Positions 35,873 to 47,508 of a DNA stretch of 62,731 bases are shown here, piece by piece. The stretch's first letter is position 1. Each line of letters begins with the position of its first letter. The position numbers and the translations under genes are program-made. Below the pieces are notes generated by a model. That model saw only the letters and a program-made list of their open reading frames with translations, had not been told where the DNA came from and did not search any database. Source of the DNA: Levilactobacillus suantsaii (GTDB lineage: Bacteria > Bacillota > Bacilli > Lactobacillales > Lactobacillaceae); assembly GCF_004115745.1 (NCBI RefSeq), contig NZ_QXIL01000013.1:1-62731 (forward strand), given 5' to 3'.

Positions 35873-36571
35873 ATGGAAGCACGATTACAAAAATTATTTG
35901 ATGACGCCACGCACATCGTCTTTTTGACGGGGGCGGGGGTCTCCACGCCATCGGGGATTCCGGATTATCGGTCGAAAAACGGCCTGTACACCGGGCACCA
36001 TAACGCGGAGTATTACTTGAGCCACGCTTGTTTGGCCAAGGAACCGGAAACCTTTTACCAGTACGTCAAGCAGAATCTCTACTATCCCGACGCCAAACCT
36101 AACGTCATTCACCAAAAACAAGCGGCGTTGACCCAACAAAATCGCGCCACGGTGGTGACCCAAAACATCGACAACTTGTACCGCGAGGCGGGGTGTCAAC
36201 ACCTAGTCGAATTTCACGGGAACCTCTACAAGGTCTATTGCCAGGTCTGTGGTCAACCCGCAGACTGGCACGACTACTTGAAGGACCCACACCACGAGGT
36301 GGATGGTGGCTGGTTACGGCCCGACGTTGTTTTGTACGACGAGGGCTTGAACGCCACCAATATCCAACGCGCGGTCGGCGCCATGGCAGCCGCTGATTTA
36401 GTCGTCATCGTGGGCACGTCGATGCGGGTCTACCTGTTCGCCGGCCTGCTGAACTACCGCAACGCTAAGGCGCCCGTGGTCGTTATCAACCAGGAAAAAT
36501 TAGACCTGGGGGTACCAATCGAAATGGTACAAGCGGATGCCACGAGTTTCTTTAACGAACTTCAGGTTTGA
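35873..36571 (+). CDS. Sir2-family NAD-dependent protein deacylase
   Basis: A 232-residue sirtuin. The NAD site is intact: GAGVSTPSGIPDYRS (20-34), TQNID (96-100) and the catalytic His115 in FHGN. The zinc module is unusual: one CxxC (C123, C126) is present, but the second Cys pair is missing and the corresponding stretch reads HHEVDGGWLRP (140-150). A zinc-binding role for these His and Asp residues, or loss of zinc, is possible. The GTSMRVYLFAGLL segment closes the Rossmann domain. TAGGGGG precedes the ATG. It probably removes acyl groups from protein lysines. Confidence 0.88.
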   Translation: MEARLQKLFDDATHIVFLTGAGVSTPSGIPDYRSKNGLYTGHHNAEYYLSHACLAKEPETFYQYVKQNLYYPDAKPNVIHQKQAALTQQNRATVVTQNIDNLYREAGCQHLVEFHGNLYKVYCQVCGQPADWHDYLKDPHHEVDGGWLRPDVVLYDEGLNATNIQRAVGAMAAADLVVIVGTSMRVYLFAGLLNYRNAKAPVVVINQEKLDLGVPIEMVQADATSFFNELQV

Positions 36572-36581
36572 GGGTGAAAGC

Positions 36582-36908
36582 ATGACCCATCAAGAGATCA
36601 TTGCCCAGTTACGGCGCTTAGTCCGACGCTTACGGTGGCTCAACGTGTTACAGTTGATTCCCGATACGTTAGTGATCTACGGCATTTTGCAACTGGGATT
36701 CAGTCAGGATTTTGTCACGTTGTTCAATACCACGTTTACGCGTCAAAAAGCGAGCCTGGTCACGATTATGTTCGCGCTCATCGACTTGTGTGTGACCGGG
36801 ATCCGCCACAATGATCGCTTAGAGGGTCGCAAGCTGATCAGCCAGTTACGCGGCAAGTTGAGTGCCGCGGAAGCCGAACTTATCAAACAATTTCAACGGC
36901 TGAAGTAA
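36582..36908 (+). CDS. small membrane protein of unknown function
   Basis: A 108-residue protein with a basic N terminus, two hydrophobic stretches (about residues 20-42 and 52-68) and a charged C-terminal helix. I recognise no family. The ATG at 36582 follows GAGGGTGAAAGC and lies 10 bases after the sirtuin gene, so it is cotranscribed with it. Confidence 0.65.
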   Translation: MTHQEIIAQLRRLVRRLRWLNVLQLIPDTLVIYGILQLGFSQDFVTLFNTTFTRQKASLVTIMFALIDLCVTGIRHNDRLEGRKLISQLRGKLSAAEAELIKQFQRLK

Positions 36909-36962
36909 CCCGGCGCCCGCCCCCTGGTGGGGCAACACGGGAATTCGAAGGGAGTGACAGGG

Positions 36963-39981
<3,019 letters not shown>

Positions 39982-39997
39982 TCTCAAGGTCAAGCAC

Positions 39998-40037
39998 AAC
40001 GCGGGCGGCGAATCGAAAGACGCCAGCTCGCGTTTTT
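39998..40037 (+). terminator. probable terminator after metG
   Basis: AACGCG pairs with CGCGTT, with an inner GGCG/CGCC helix, followed by TTTA. Confidence 0.6.
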
Positions 40038-40085
40038 ATGGTACCGGGCAGTTCTCGGCGCCAAGGCGAGAAGGGAACGGATAGC

Positions 40086-40862
40086 ATGCAAATTTACGAT
40101 TCACACACGCATTTGAATAGCGAGGAGTTCATCACCGACGTGCCGCGGTACTTGAAGCGCGCCGCGGATTTGGGCGTGACTAAGATGACCATCGTGGGCT
40201 CGAACACGGCACTGAACACCAGTGCCATCGACCTGGCGCACAAGTACCCCGAATTAGTGGCGGCCGTGGGCTGGCACCCGGAAGATTCCAAGGACTACAC
40301 CCCGGAAAAGGAAGCCGAGTTGGAAGCCCAGTTGGCCGACGACCAGGTCCGGGCGCTGGGTGAAATTGGCTTGGACTACCACTGGGATTCCTCGCCGCAA
40401 GACACGCAACGGAAGGTCTTTGCCCGGCAGATTGCCATCGCTAAGGAAGTCCACAAGCCTATCGTGGTCCACAACCGTGATGCCTTTGAGGACACCTACC
40501 GCATCATCAAGGACGCCGGGATTCAAGACATTGGCGGCGTGATGCACAGCTTCAACGGCGATCCGGAGTGGTTGAAGAAGTTCCTCGACTTGGGGATGCA
40601 CATCTCGTATTCCGGGGTGGCCAGTTTCAAGAACGCCCACGAGGTCCACGATTCGGTCCGGGCAACACCGCTCGATTGGATGATGGTCGAGACCGATGCA
40701 CCGTATTTGACGCCGGAACCGTACCGTGGCAAGCAGAATGAACCCGGTTTTACCCGCTACACGGTCGAAGCCATCGCCAAGGAGCGCGAGACCACGCCAG
40801 CGGCCATTGCTGAAGCGACTTACCAAAACGCAGAGGAGTTTTACCATATTGAAAAAGATTAA
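40086..40862 (+). CDS. tatD: TatD-family metal-dependent deoxyribonuclease
   Basis: A 258-residue amidohydrolase-fold nuclease. Metal ligands are visible in YDSHTHLN (residues 4-11), [10 protein letters not shown] near residue 95, PIVVHNRDA near 127, MHSFNG near 153 and ETDAPYL near 204. The ATG at 40086 follows AAGGGAACGG. The 3' end overlaps rnmV by 14 bases. The tatD-rnmV-rsmA order is conserved in Firmicutes. Confidence 0.95.
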   Translation: MQIYDSHTHLNSEEFITDVPRYLKRAADLGVTKMTIVGSNTALNTSAIDLAHKYPELVAAVGWHPEDSKDYTPEKEAELEAQLADDQVRALGEIGLDYHWDSSPQDTQRKVFARQIAIAKEVHKPIVVHNRDAFEDTYRIIKDAGIQDIGGVMHSFNGDPEWLKKFLDLGMHISYSGVASFKNAHEVHDSVRATPLDWMMVETDAPYLTPEPYRGKQNEPGFTRYTVEAIAKERETTPAAIAEATYQNAEEFYHIEKD

Positions 40863-41421
40863 AGAAGTCCTGGTGGTGGAGGGGAAAGACGACACCAAAG
40901 CCATCAACCGGGCGGTCAATGCCGACACCATCGAGACACGCGGGTCCGCTATCAATGACGAGACCTTAGCGTTGATTGAGAAATTGGCCGACCAACGGGG
41001 CGTTATCATCTTCACCGACCCGGATTTTTCGGGGGAGAAGATTCGTAAGATCGTGGCCGAAGCCGTGCCGAACGCCAAACACGCCTTCTTACCGAAAAAG
41101 GCCGGGCGTCCGGGCAAGGCAGGGGGGTCGTTAGGCGTGGAACACGCCACGCCCGAAGCGATTCGTGACGCCCTGAGCCACGTGTACACCGAAACGGAGG
41201 CCGCCCCAGAACTCATCAGCCATGCCGACTTAGTGGCGGCGGGACTGATTGGGGGCGCCGGGGCCAAACGCCGGCGCGAAGAGTTAGGTGAACAACTACA
41301 GATTGGTTACGTTAACGGCAAGCAACTGGAGAAACGGTTACGGATGTTCGGCATTCAACCGGACACGTTTGCAGCCGCAGTGGCGCAGTTAACACCAGCA
41401 AAGGGGGATTTTCGTGAATAA
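40849..41421 (+). CDS. rnmV: ribonuclease M5
   Basis: A Toprim-domain nuclease of 190 residues that makes the final cut of 5S rRNA precursor. The Toprim motifs are [14 protein letters not shown] near residue 5 and [15 protein letters not shown] near 52. The TTG at 40849 is 11 bases after AGAGGAG and gives the canonical [14 protein letters not shown] start. It overlaps tatD and is overlapped by rsmA (8 bases), so all three are translationally coupled. The 5S gene it would process is at the left end of this window. Confidence 0.93.
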   Translation: MKKIKEVLVVEGKDDTKAINRAVNADTIETRGSAINDETLALIEKLADQRGVIIFTDPDFSGEKIRKIVAEAVPNAKHAFLPKKAGRPGKAGGSLGVEHATPEAIRDALSHVYTETEAAPELISHADLVAAGLIGGAGAKRRREELGEQLQIGYVNGKQLEKRLRMFGIQPDTFAAAVAQLTPAKGDFRE

Positions 41422-42304
41422 CAGTGTACCAGAAATTGGCTCACCGGCCCGGACGAAGGCCATCTTGAACCGTTACCGCTTAGTCGCGAAGAAGAGTTTG
41501 GGTCAGAACTTTTTATCGGATTTAAACATTTTACGCAACATCGTGAGTGCGGCCGACGTCACGGACCAGGACAACGTCATTGAGATTGGTCCCGGTATTG
41601 GGGCTTTGACCGAGCAGTTGGCGCAACGGGCTAAGCGCGTCGTGGCCTTTGAAATCGACGAGAATCTGTTGCCGGTCTTAGACGAGACCTTACTGCCCTA
41701 CGACAACGTGAAGATTATCAACCAGGACATTTTGAAGGCCAACTTGCCCGAAGTCATCAAGGCTGAGTTCGAGGCGGGGCATCCCTTGAAGTTGGTGGCG
41801 AACTTGCCGTACTACATCACGACACCAATCCTGATGGGCGTGTTGCAAAGCAACGTGACCTTCGACCAAATCGTAGTCATGATGCAAAATGAGGTAGCGG
41901 ACCGCTTGGCGGCCGAACCCGGCATCAAGGCCTACGGGTCGTTATCCGTGGTGATGCAATACCGTGCTCACATCGAAGTGGCCTTCCGGGTCCCGCGCAC
42001 GGCGTTCATCCCGCAACCCAACGTCGATTCAGCCATCATTCGTTTGACGCCACGGACGGATTTACCCGTCAAGCCATATGAGGATAAGGCCCTTTTTGGC
42101 TTCGTCAAGGGATGTTTTGCCCACCGACGGAAATCGCTGTGGAACAATTTACAGGGAATCTTTGGCAAACAACCGGAGGTCCGGGAACGTATCGCGGCGG
42201 TACTCGAACAAGTTGGGATTTCGCGGCAATTGCGCCCCGAACGCTTGACGTTGGTTAATTTTATTGAATTAGTGAACGCTTTTCATGCGGATGGCTTGAT
42301 GTAA
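41414..42304 (+). CDS. rsmA: 16S rRNA (adenine1518/1519-N6) dimethyltransferase
   Basis: The KsgA enzyme, which dimethylates two adjacent adenines in the 16S 3' hairpin. The Rossmann methyltransferase domain has KKSLGQNFL near residue 30, [16 protein letters not shown] near 57 and the catalytic NLPYYI near 131. [12 protein letters not shown] and the C-terminal helical domain follow. It is 296 residues and starts at GTG, 8 bases inside rnmV. Confidence 0.96.
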   Translation: MNNSVPEIGSPARTKAILNRYRLVAKKSLGQNFLSDLNILRNIVSAADVTDQDNVIEIGPGIGALTEQLAQRAKRVVAFEIDENLLPVLDETLLPYDNVKIINQDILKANLPEVIKAEFEAGHPLKLVANLPYYITTPILMGVLQSNVTFDQIVVMMQNEVADRLAAEPGIKAYGSLSVVMQYRAHIEVAFRVPRTAFIPQPNVDSAIIRLTPRTDLPVKPYEDKALFGFVKGCFAHRRKSLWNNLQGIFGKQPEVRERIAAVLEQVGISRQLRPERLTLVNFIELVNAFHADGLM

Positions 42305-42324
42305 CCCTTACCATTGGCTGATAA

Positions 42325-42353
42325 TTGCGCTAGAGTAGGTGTTGTGGTATAAT
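42325..42353 (+). promoter_or_regulatory. veg promoter P1
   Basis: TTGCGC and a perfect TATAAT are spaced 17 bases. A second weaker candidate, TTGCAT-(16)-TATCAT, is at 42355-42382. Confidence 0.7.
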
Positions 42354-42363
42354 TTGCATTTTT

Positions 42364-42390
42364 TGTGAAACTATGGTATCATGTTTCACA
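42364..42390. promoter_or_regulatory. inverted repeat at the veg promoter/leader
   Basis: TGTGAAAC and GTTTCACA form a perfect 8-bp dyad with an 11-base centre that includes the second -10 candidate. It ends just before the ribosome binding site GAGGTGA. It could be an operator for a repressor or an RNA hairpin next to the ribosome binding site. Confidence 0.5.
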
Positions 42391-42402
42391 GAGGTGAAGT
42401 GC

Positions 42403-42639
42403 ATGCCAACAAGTTTAGCGAACATTAAGAACAAACTGGATGGGCGAATTGGCGACAAACTGATGGTCATCGCTCAAGCCGGCCGCAAGAAAACAACCGA
42501 ACGGCATGGAATTCTGCGAGAAACCTACCCAGCGGTATTTGTGGTAGATCTCGACCAGAACGAAAATTCATTCGAACGCGTTTCTTATAGCTATACCGAT
42601 ATTTTAACCAAAAACATCGAAGTCGACTTCGATGAATAA
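42403..42639 (+). CDS. veg: Veg protein
   Basis: A 78-residue conserved Firmicutes protein that in B. subtilis stimulates biofilm formation. The family core NIKNKLDGRIGDKLMVIAQA and the RRK-like GRKKTTERHGILRETYPAVF are present. GAGGTGA precedes the ATG at 42403. It is located between rsmA and ispE, as in many Firmicutes, under its own strong promoter. Confidence 0.94.
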   Translation: MPTSLANIKNKLDGRIGDKLMVIAQAGRKKTTERHGILRETYPAVFVVDLDQNENSFERVSYSYTDILTKNIEVDFDE

Positions 42640-42684
42640 ATAATTGGGCCAGATAAGGCCTTTTTATTTTGCACTTTTCCATAG

Positions 42685-42690
42685 TATAAT
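42685..42690 (+). promoter_or_regulatory. ispE -10 element
   Basis: TATAAT lies 63 bases before the ispE start. The -35 is poor (TTTTAT at 17 bases). A weak GGCC hairpin with a T-run (42645-42668) just before it may end veg transcription. Confidence 0.45.
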
Positions 42691-42752
42691 GGGCTTAATT
42701 ACATTCAGAACAACGGTAGAGCAGCCAGCCTACCAGGAATTCAGGTGAGCTC

Positions 42753-43607
42753 ATGCAACTGATTGAAAAGGCACCGGCCAAGATAAATCTGGGGCTCGAC
42801 ACGCCGTACCATCATCGGGATGGCATGGAGGAGTGGAACATGGTCATGACTTCGGTCGACTTAGCAGACTACGTCGAGATTCAGGCCTTGCCCCACCACC
42901 GGCGGATTCGGGTCGCCTCAAACAGTGGTTTTTTACCCAATGATCAGCGTAACTTGGCCTTTCAAGCGGCCCACTTGCTCCAGACACGTTTTCGACTCAA
43001 GCAAGGGGTCAACATTCGATTGAAGAAAAATATTCCGGTCGCGGCCGGCTTGGGCGGCGGCTCATCCGATGCGGCCGCGGTGCTCCGGGGGCTGAATCAG
43101 CTCTGGGGGTTGGGATTGTCGTGGCGTGAATTAGCCGAACTGGGCCTGCAGATTGACTCGGACGTGCCGTACTGTGTTTACGGTCGCCCGGCGCACGTGC
43201 GTGGGCGCGGAGAACGGATTACGCCGTTACCCAAGCTCCCCGCGACCTGGGTAGTTCTGGCCAAACCCAAGGTCAGCGTGTCCACCCCCAGCATTCTGCA
43301 GAAGATTCACTACGATGATCTGGACCATCCGGACATTGACGCGCTGGTTAGAGCGATTCGCAACCAGGATATCGCGGCGATGTGTGCTGTGATGGGGAAC
43401 GTCTTGGAACCGTTGACGGCAGCTAAACACCCGGAGATTACCCAGTTGAAACGCCAAATGGTCAAGTTTGGCGCCGAGGTGGCCCAGATGAGTGGGACCG
43501 GTCCCACCGTTTTTGGCCTGTGTAGTAAGCAATCGCGCGCTCAGCGGGTCTTTAACGGCATGAAGGGATTCTGCCGCGAAGTCTATTTGGTGCGACCATT
43601 ACCGTAA
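42753..43607 (+). CDS. ispE: 4-diphosphocytidyl-2-C-methyl-D-erythritol kinase homologue
   Basis: A 284-residue GHMP kinase with KAPAKINLGLD at the N terminus and the ATP loop PVAAGLGGGSSDAAA near residue 93. QIDSDVPYC and the C-terminal MSGTGPTVFGLC follow. By sequence it is IspE, an enzyme of the methylerythritol phosphate pathway. The window also carries the mevalonate-pathway mvaA, and lactobacilli lack the rest of the methylerythritol route, so its real substrate is in doubt. CAGGTGAG precedes the ATG. It ends at a strong terminator. Confidence 0.92.
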   Translation: MQLIEKAPAKINLGLDTPYHHRDGMEEWNMVMTSVDLADYVEIQALPHHRRIRVASNSGFLPNDQRNLAFQAAHLLQTRFRLKQGVNIRLKKNIPVAAGLGGGSSDAAAVLRGLNQLWGLGLSWRELAELGLQIDSDVPYCVYGRPAHVRGRGERITPLPKLPATWVVLAKPKVSVSTPSILQKIHYDDLDHPDIDALVRAIRNQDIAAMCAVMGNVLEPLTAAKHPEITQLKRQMVKFGAEVAQMSGTGPTVFGLCSKQSRAQRVFNGMKGFCREVYLVRPLP

Positions 43608-43629
43608 AAATTAACGCTCAAACGAGATG

Positions 43630-43676
43630 CGAAAGCCTGGTAAGGTGAAATGACTTGCCGGGCTTTCGTTTTTTAA
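43630..43676 (+). terminator. terminator after ispE
   Basis: CGAAAGCCTGGTAAG pairs with CTTGCCGGGCTTTCG (including G-U pairs), followed by TTTTTT. Confidence 0.92.
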
Positions 43677-43788
43677 ATTGGAGGATTTGCTGGTTTTACG
43701 GGTAAAATTACCGATAAAAATTGGCAACCGGTCCCAATTTCGAGTAAGGTAAAAGGGTAATTGATGACGATAAAGGAGTGGAAGATGG

Positions 43789-44739
43789 ATGACGAAAAAG
43801 AAGAAAATTGGGATTGCCACAGCGCTAGCGGCGACCAGTCTGGTTAGCTTGTTTGGAAGCTCACTGGCGGTCTATCGGTTGGGGATGAAGTCCTTTAGTA
43901 GTAGCCGGAAGAAGTCCAAGGAGCGCTCGATTGCGGAGAATACGTCGGATGACAATGCCTGGTACCTCCAACAACCCATTCAAGAATGGACGCAGGTCAG
44001 CCAAGATGGCTTGACGCTGCGGGCGTCGTTTATCCCGGCAGAATCACCAAAGAGCGACAAAGTAGCCATCTTGGCCCACGGGTTGGGACACTCCCGCGAA
44101 CAAATGATTCCCTACGCGCGGGTCTTTCGCAAGTGGGGGTACAGCTTGCTGATGCCGGATGCCCGGGCCCACGGTGAAAGCGAAGGCAACACCATTGGCT
44201 ACGGGTGGTTAGACCGCCACGACTACCAGGGGTGGATTGCCCAGTTACTCGAGCGGTGTGGCCAGCAGATTCAGATCGTTTTGATGGGGGTTTCCATGGG
44301 GGCCTCAACGGTCCTGGCCACGGCGGGCGAAGACTTACCGGCCAACGTCAAGGCCGTGGTGGCCGATTCTGGCTACGCTTCCGTCTTTTCGGAAGGTGGC
44401 TACCGATTGTGGCACAAGTACCACATCCCCACGGTCCCAGCTATGACGCTGGCAAATCAGTATTCCCGCGTCGATGCCGGTTACCGGTTGCGTGACGGTA
44501 ACATCGCGGCGCAACTGCACCACACGAAGTTGCCGATTCTCTTCATTCAAGGGGCGCACGACCAAACGGTGCCGATTGAGAACCTGGATATCCTCTATCA
44601 AGCGGCCGCGGGACCTAAGCAAAAGTACCGGCATCCTAGTGCCGCGCACATTGCGACCCGGGCGGCTGACCCGGCGACGTATGACCAAAAGGTCGCGGCT
44701 TTCTTGGCACCGTACGTGGATTCTGCAAAAAAGGATTGA
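43789..44739 (+). CDS. membrane-anchored alpha/beta hydrolase
   Basis: A 316-residue hydrolase with an uncleaved-looking N-terminal membrane anchor (about residues 7-30) and a basic/serine-rich linker. The alpha/beta hydrolase domain (about 60-310) has the oxyanion segment LAHGLGHSRE near residue 98, the nucleophile elbow GVSMGAS near 167, IQGAHDQTVP (Asp) near 252 and a C-terminal His in SAAHIAT. The family is annotated as DUF1749/peptidase S9-like or FrsA-like serine hydrolase in lactobacilli; the substrate is unknown. AAAGGAG is 10 bases before the ATG. Its last codons overlap the -35 of the metal transporter promoter. Confidence 0.86.
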   Translation: MTKKKKIGIATALAATSLVSLFGSSLAVYRLGMKSFSSSRKKSKERSIAENTSDDNAWYLQQPIQEWTQVSQDGLTLRASFIPAESPKSDKVAILAHGLGHSREQMIPYARVFRKWGYSLLMPDARAHGESEGNTIGYGWLDRHDYQGWIAQLLERCGQQIQIVLMGVSMGASTVLATAGEDLPANVKAVVADSGYASVFSEGGYRLWHKYHIPTVPAMTLANQYSRVDAGYRLRDGNIAAQLHHTKLPILFIQGAHDQTVPIENLDILYQAAAGPKQKYRHPSAAHIATRAADPATYDQKVAAFLAPYVDSAKKD

Positions 44740-44763
44740 CAGGCTTACATTTTCTGGTAAACT
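44736..44763 (+). promoter_or_regulatory. promoter of the metal ABC transporter operon
   Basis: A consensus TTGACA (overlapping the stop codon of the preceding gene) and TAAACT are 16 bases apart. Confidence 0.7.
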
Positions 44764-44764
44764 G

Positions 44765-44789
44765 GTAAACAGTAACAGTTACCATTTAC
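44765..44789. promoter_or_regulatory. operator-like dyad, candidate Zur/AdcR/MntR site
   Basis: A 25-bp imperfect palindrome: GTAAA/TTTAC outer arms and GTAAC-A-GTTAC centre, with 10 of 12 base pairs matching. It lies immediately after the -10, over the likely transcription start. A metal-responsive repressor is the obvious candidate because the downstream operon imports metal. The core resembles but does not equal the AdcR consensus TTAACYRGTTAA. Confidence 0.55.
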
Positions 44790-44820
44790 AGAAATTACGG
44801 CAAGGAAAGTAGGGAAGCTT

Positions 44821-45732
44821 GTGCAACGGAAGCGATGGCTGGTTGGCCTGCTGGTCGTCTTAATGGTGGTGCTCAGCGGTTGTCAGACCAAGAGTACCTC
44901 CCAGACGACTAAGGCACCGGAAAAGATCCACGTGGTGGCCTCATTGAACTTTTATGGTGAAGCGGCCAAGCGAATTTTAGGCACCGCCGGGACCGTGACC
45001 ACGGTCATCAACAGTCCCAGCGTTGATGCGGAGAGCTTTGAACCCGATATTGCCACGGCAGAAAAGGTCGCCAAGGCCGACGTGGTGATTCAAAACGGGT
45101 TGGGGTACGATAGTTGGATGAGCCGGCTGGTGGCCGCTAATGACAGCAGTCACATCAAGACCTTGAACTTAGGTAAGCTACTGGGCCGCAAAACGGGAGC
45201 TAACCCGCATCTGTGGAGTGACCCGCAACTGATGATCGAGATGACCCAAAAGTTGGTTCAGCAATTCAGCCGCATCTCACCACAACACGCGGCGGCGTTC
45301 AAACGCCGTGGTAATGCGTACGTCAAGGAGTTACGTGCGTTACCGCGACTGGCACGCACAATCAAACAGCACGCTAATAACCAGCAGGTGGCGGTCAGTG
45401 AACCGGTCTTTGACCTGGCCTTAACGGCGATGGGGTACCGCGTGAGTGATAGCCACTTTGCCCAGGCGATTGAAGAAGACAGTGACCCGACGCCAGCCGA
45501 CATCACGCACTTGGAAACGCAGATTCGCCAGCATAAAATCGCCTTTTTTGTGGAAAACACCCAAAATTCCAGTAAGAATGTGACGTCGATGGTCAAGTTA
45601 GCGCACAAGTACGATGTGCCGGTGGTTCAAGTGACTGAAGCCAAGCCGGTCAATGAAAGCTATGTGACCTGGATGAGTAGTCAATACCAGCAGGTCCGGC
45701 GAATCCAACAGAAAGCGGGGGCGCAGTCATGA
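44821..45732 (+). CDS. metal ABC transporter substrate-binding lipoprotein
   Basis: A 303-residue cluster A-1 (ZnuA/AdcA/MntA-like) solute-binding protein. A signal peptide with the lipobox LSGC (Cys21) anchors it outside. ASLNFYGEAAKRILG and GANPHLWSDP (metal His) mark the first lobe, and FFVENTQNSSKN and VVQVTEAKP the second. There is no His-rich loop, so zinc versus manganese cannot be decided. It starts at GTG. It is the first gene of a three-gene operon with a 4-base overlap to the ATPase. Confidence 0.9.
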   Translation: MQRKRWLVGLLVVLMVVLSGCQTKSTSQTTKAPEKIHVVASLNFYGEAAKRILGTAGTVTTVINSPSVDAESFEPDIATAEKVAKADVVIQNGLGYDSWMSRLVAANDSSHIKTLNLGKLLGRKTGANPHLWSDPQLMIEMTQKLVQQFSRISPQHAAAFKRRGNAYVKELRALPRLARTIKQHANNQQVAVSEPVFDLALTAMGYRVSDSHFAQAIEEDSDPTPADITHLETQIRQHKIAFFVENTQNSSKNVTSMVKLAHKYDVPVVQVTEAKPVNESYVTWMSSQYQQVRRIQQKAGAQS

Positions 45733-46436
45733 CAACGACAGCACCGATTTTAAAACTTGATCATTTGGGGATGACCTTTCCGGGTCACCCCGTTTTTAAC
45801 GATTTGAACCTGACGATTCACCGCGGCGAGTTCTGGAGCATCGTGGGCGAGAACGGGGTCGGTAAGACCACTTTGATGCGCACGATTTTGCACCAACTCC
45901 GGCCGACTACCGGGAGGGTCCACTATCTACCCACTAGTTCGACTGTACGAATTGGCTATGTGCCACAGTTTCGCAACATCGATGCGGATTACCCGCTGTC
46001 CATCCGCGACTTCGTGGGGTTGAACCTGACCGGGTGGAAGTTACCGTGGCTGAGTCGCCGCGAACGCGCCCGGGTCACCGATATCCTGGCGCAGACCGGG
46101 TTAGCCCAGTTGGTCCACCGGCCGATTGGCCAGGCCTCCGGGGGCGAGAAGCAGAAGGCCTATTTGGCCCAAGCCCTAGTCGAACGGCCCAACCTCTTGA
46201 TTCTTGACGAATCAACGGCTAGTCTGGATCCGGTCACCAAGACCGAGTTGTTGGACTTGGTGCAAAAAATCAACCAGCAGATGGCGTTGACCGTGTTGTT
46301 CGTGACCCACGACATCCCGATGGCCCGGCGCTACGCCGAGCAGTTCTTGATGTTGACGCCGCAAGGCAGCGAACAGGGGCCGATTGCCCAGTTGACCGAC
46401 CAAAAAGTTTGGCACGAGGAGGCGCAACATGTTTGA
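45729..46436 (+). CDS. metal ABC transporter ATP-binding protein
   Basis: A 235-residue ABC ATPase of the ZnuC/MntB type. Walker A is GENGVGKTTLMR near residue 40, the Q-loop is in GYVPQFRNID, the signature reads ASGGEKQKAYLAQAL near 138, and Walker B is LLILDESTASLD near 158. It overlaps both neighbours by a few bases (ATGA at the start), so it is translationally coupled with the lipoprotein and permease. Confidence 0.93.
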   Translation: MTTTAPILKLDHLGMTFPGHPVFNDLNLTIHRGEFWSIVGENGVGKTTLMRTILHQLRPTTGRVHYLPTSSTVRIGYVPQFRNIDADYPLSIRDFVGLNLTGWKLPWLSRRERARVTDILAQTGLAQLVHRPIGQASGGEKQKAYLAQALVERPNLLILDESTASLDPVTKTELLDLVQKINQQMALTVLFVTHDIPMARRYAEQFLMLTPQGSEQGPIAQLTDQKVWHEEAQHV

Positions 46437-47232
46437 GTATGAATTTATGCGTAACGCCTTTGCGGCTGGCACCATCATTGCCATTATCTGTGGCATCATG
46501 GGCGTCTTCGTGATTGCCCGTAACATGTCATTTCTGACGCACACGCTCTCCGAAATCGGCTTTTCCGGGGCGGCCTTCGGGATTTTTGCCGGTTGGACGC
46601 CGTTGAGCGGGATGCTACTGTTTACCGTGATCAGTTCGGTCATCGTGGGCCGCTTGAGTGTCCGGGCCGAACGGCGGGAAGCAGCCATCAGTGCCATTTC
46701 GGCTTTATTTATCGGCCTGGGGATTTTATTTCTGTCGCTAGCCAACACCAATGCCAGTTACGCCACCAATATCTTATTTGGGAGCGTGATTGGGATTAGC
46801 AGTAGCGATGTGACCCAGATGCTGACCCTGTCGATTCTGGTGTTGATCGTGATTTTAGCCATCTATCGGTTCTTGAAGTTTGATTCGTTCGACCACACCG
46901 GCGCTTTGGTCAAGGGATTGTGGACCAACACGTTATCCGTCGTGTTTTTGGTCTTATTGGCGTTGAGTGTCAGTGTGGCCGCTCAAATCGTCGGCTCGCT
47001 ACTGATTTTTATTCTGTTGACGCTCCCCGCGGCGACAGCCAAGTACTTCGCCCATTCTGTGGGCCGTATGATGGGATTGGCCATCGTGTTAGCGCTGGTC
47101 GGGGTCTGGAGTGGCCTCACGTTGAGTTATTTAACGAATTACCCGGTCTCGTTCTTCATCGCCGCTATCGAAGCGCTCTTTTACTTCCTGGCGCTGGGGT
47201 GGCAAACGACGCGCACGGCCGCGAAAGGGTAA
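46429..47232 (+). CDS. metal ABC transporter permease
   Basis: A 267-residue permease of the ZnuB/MntC family with about eight membrane helices. Family blocks are GIMGVFVIARNMSFLTHTLSEIGFSGAAFG (continuing past residue 50), LFGSVIGISSSDV near residue 117 and the LLIFILLTLPAATAKYFA helix near 190. It starts 8 bases inside the ATPase gene, and a terminator follows. Together the three genes make a high-affinity zinc or manganese importer. Confidence 0.93.
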   Translation: MFEYEFMRNAFAAGTIIAIICGIMGVFVIARNMSFLTHTLSEIGFSGAAFGIFAGWTPLSGMLLFTVISSVIVGRLSVRAERREAAISAISALFIGLGILFLSLANTNASYATNILFGSVIGISSSDVTQMLTLSILVLIVILAIYRFLKFDSFDHTGALVKGLWTNTLSVVFLVLLALSVSVAAQIVGSLLIFILLTLPAATAKYFAHSVGRMMGLAIVLALVGVWSGLTLSYLTNYPVSFFIAAIEALFYFLALGWQTTRTAAKG

Positions 47233-47258
47233 GTTTGTATCAGATTACTGTAAAATCC

Positions 47259-47300
47259 AACGGGCTTTTCGGGAGAACCTTCTCGAGAAGCCCGTTTTAA
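47259..47300 (+). terminator. terminator of the metal transporter operon
   Basis: AACGGGCTT pairs with AAGCCCGTT, with an inner CGGGAGA/TCTCG helix, followed by TTT. Confidence 0.85.
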
Positions 47301-47369
47301 GGTAGTGGGTATAAAATGTTTAATAAAAAAGAGCGAAGCGCTACCATTACTAGCCGTTGGCGGCTGCTG

Positions 47370-47457
47370 ACGTTCGGCCCTGCCTGAATAAACCAGAAAA
47401 AGAGGGGGCGTCGGTGGATTTCTCACGGAAATATCACGAAAAACCCGAACGTTTATG
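47370..47457. promoter_or_regulatory. PurBox pair upstream of purR
   Basis: A reverse-oriented box (CGTTCGGCCC around 47370-47380) and a forward box (AAACCCGAACGTT around 47441-47453) match the PurR consensus AWWWCCGAACWWT. The forward box lies just before a TAAAAT -10 at 47459. Autoregulation by PurR is likely. The boxes are farther apart than the 16-17 bases usual in B. subtilis. Confidence 0.6.
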
Positions 47458-47508
47458 CTAAAATAAAGCATACAATTAGTCCTAAAGAAAATAATTGAGG
47501 TGAATAAC

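Noticed and set aside
40254-41267. 337-codon minus-strand frame across tatD and rnmV
   Set aside because: Both sense genes are certain and conserved in order; the antisense frame has no signature.
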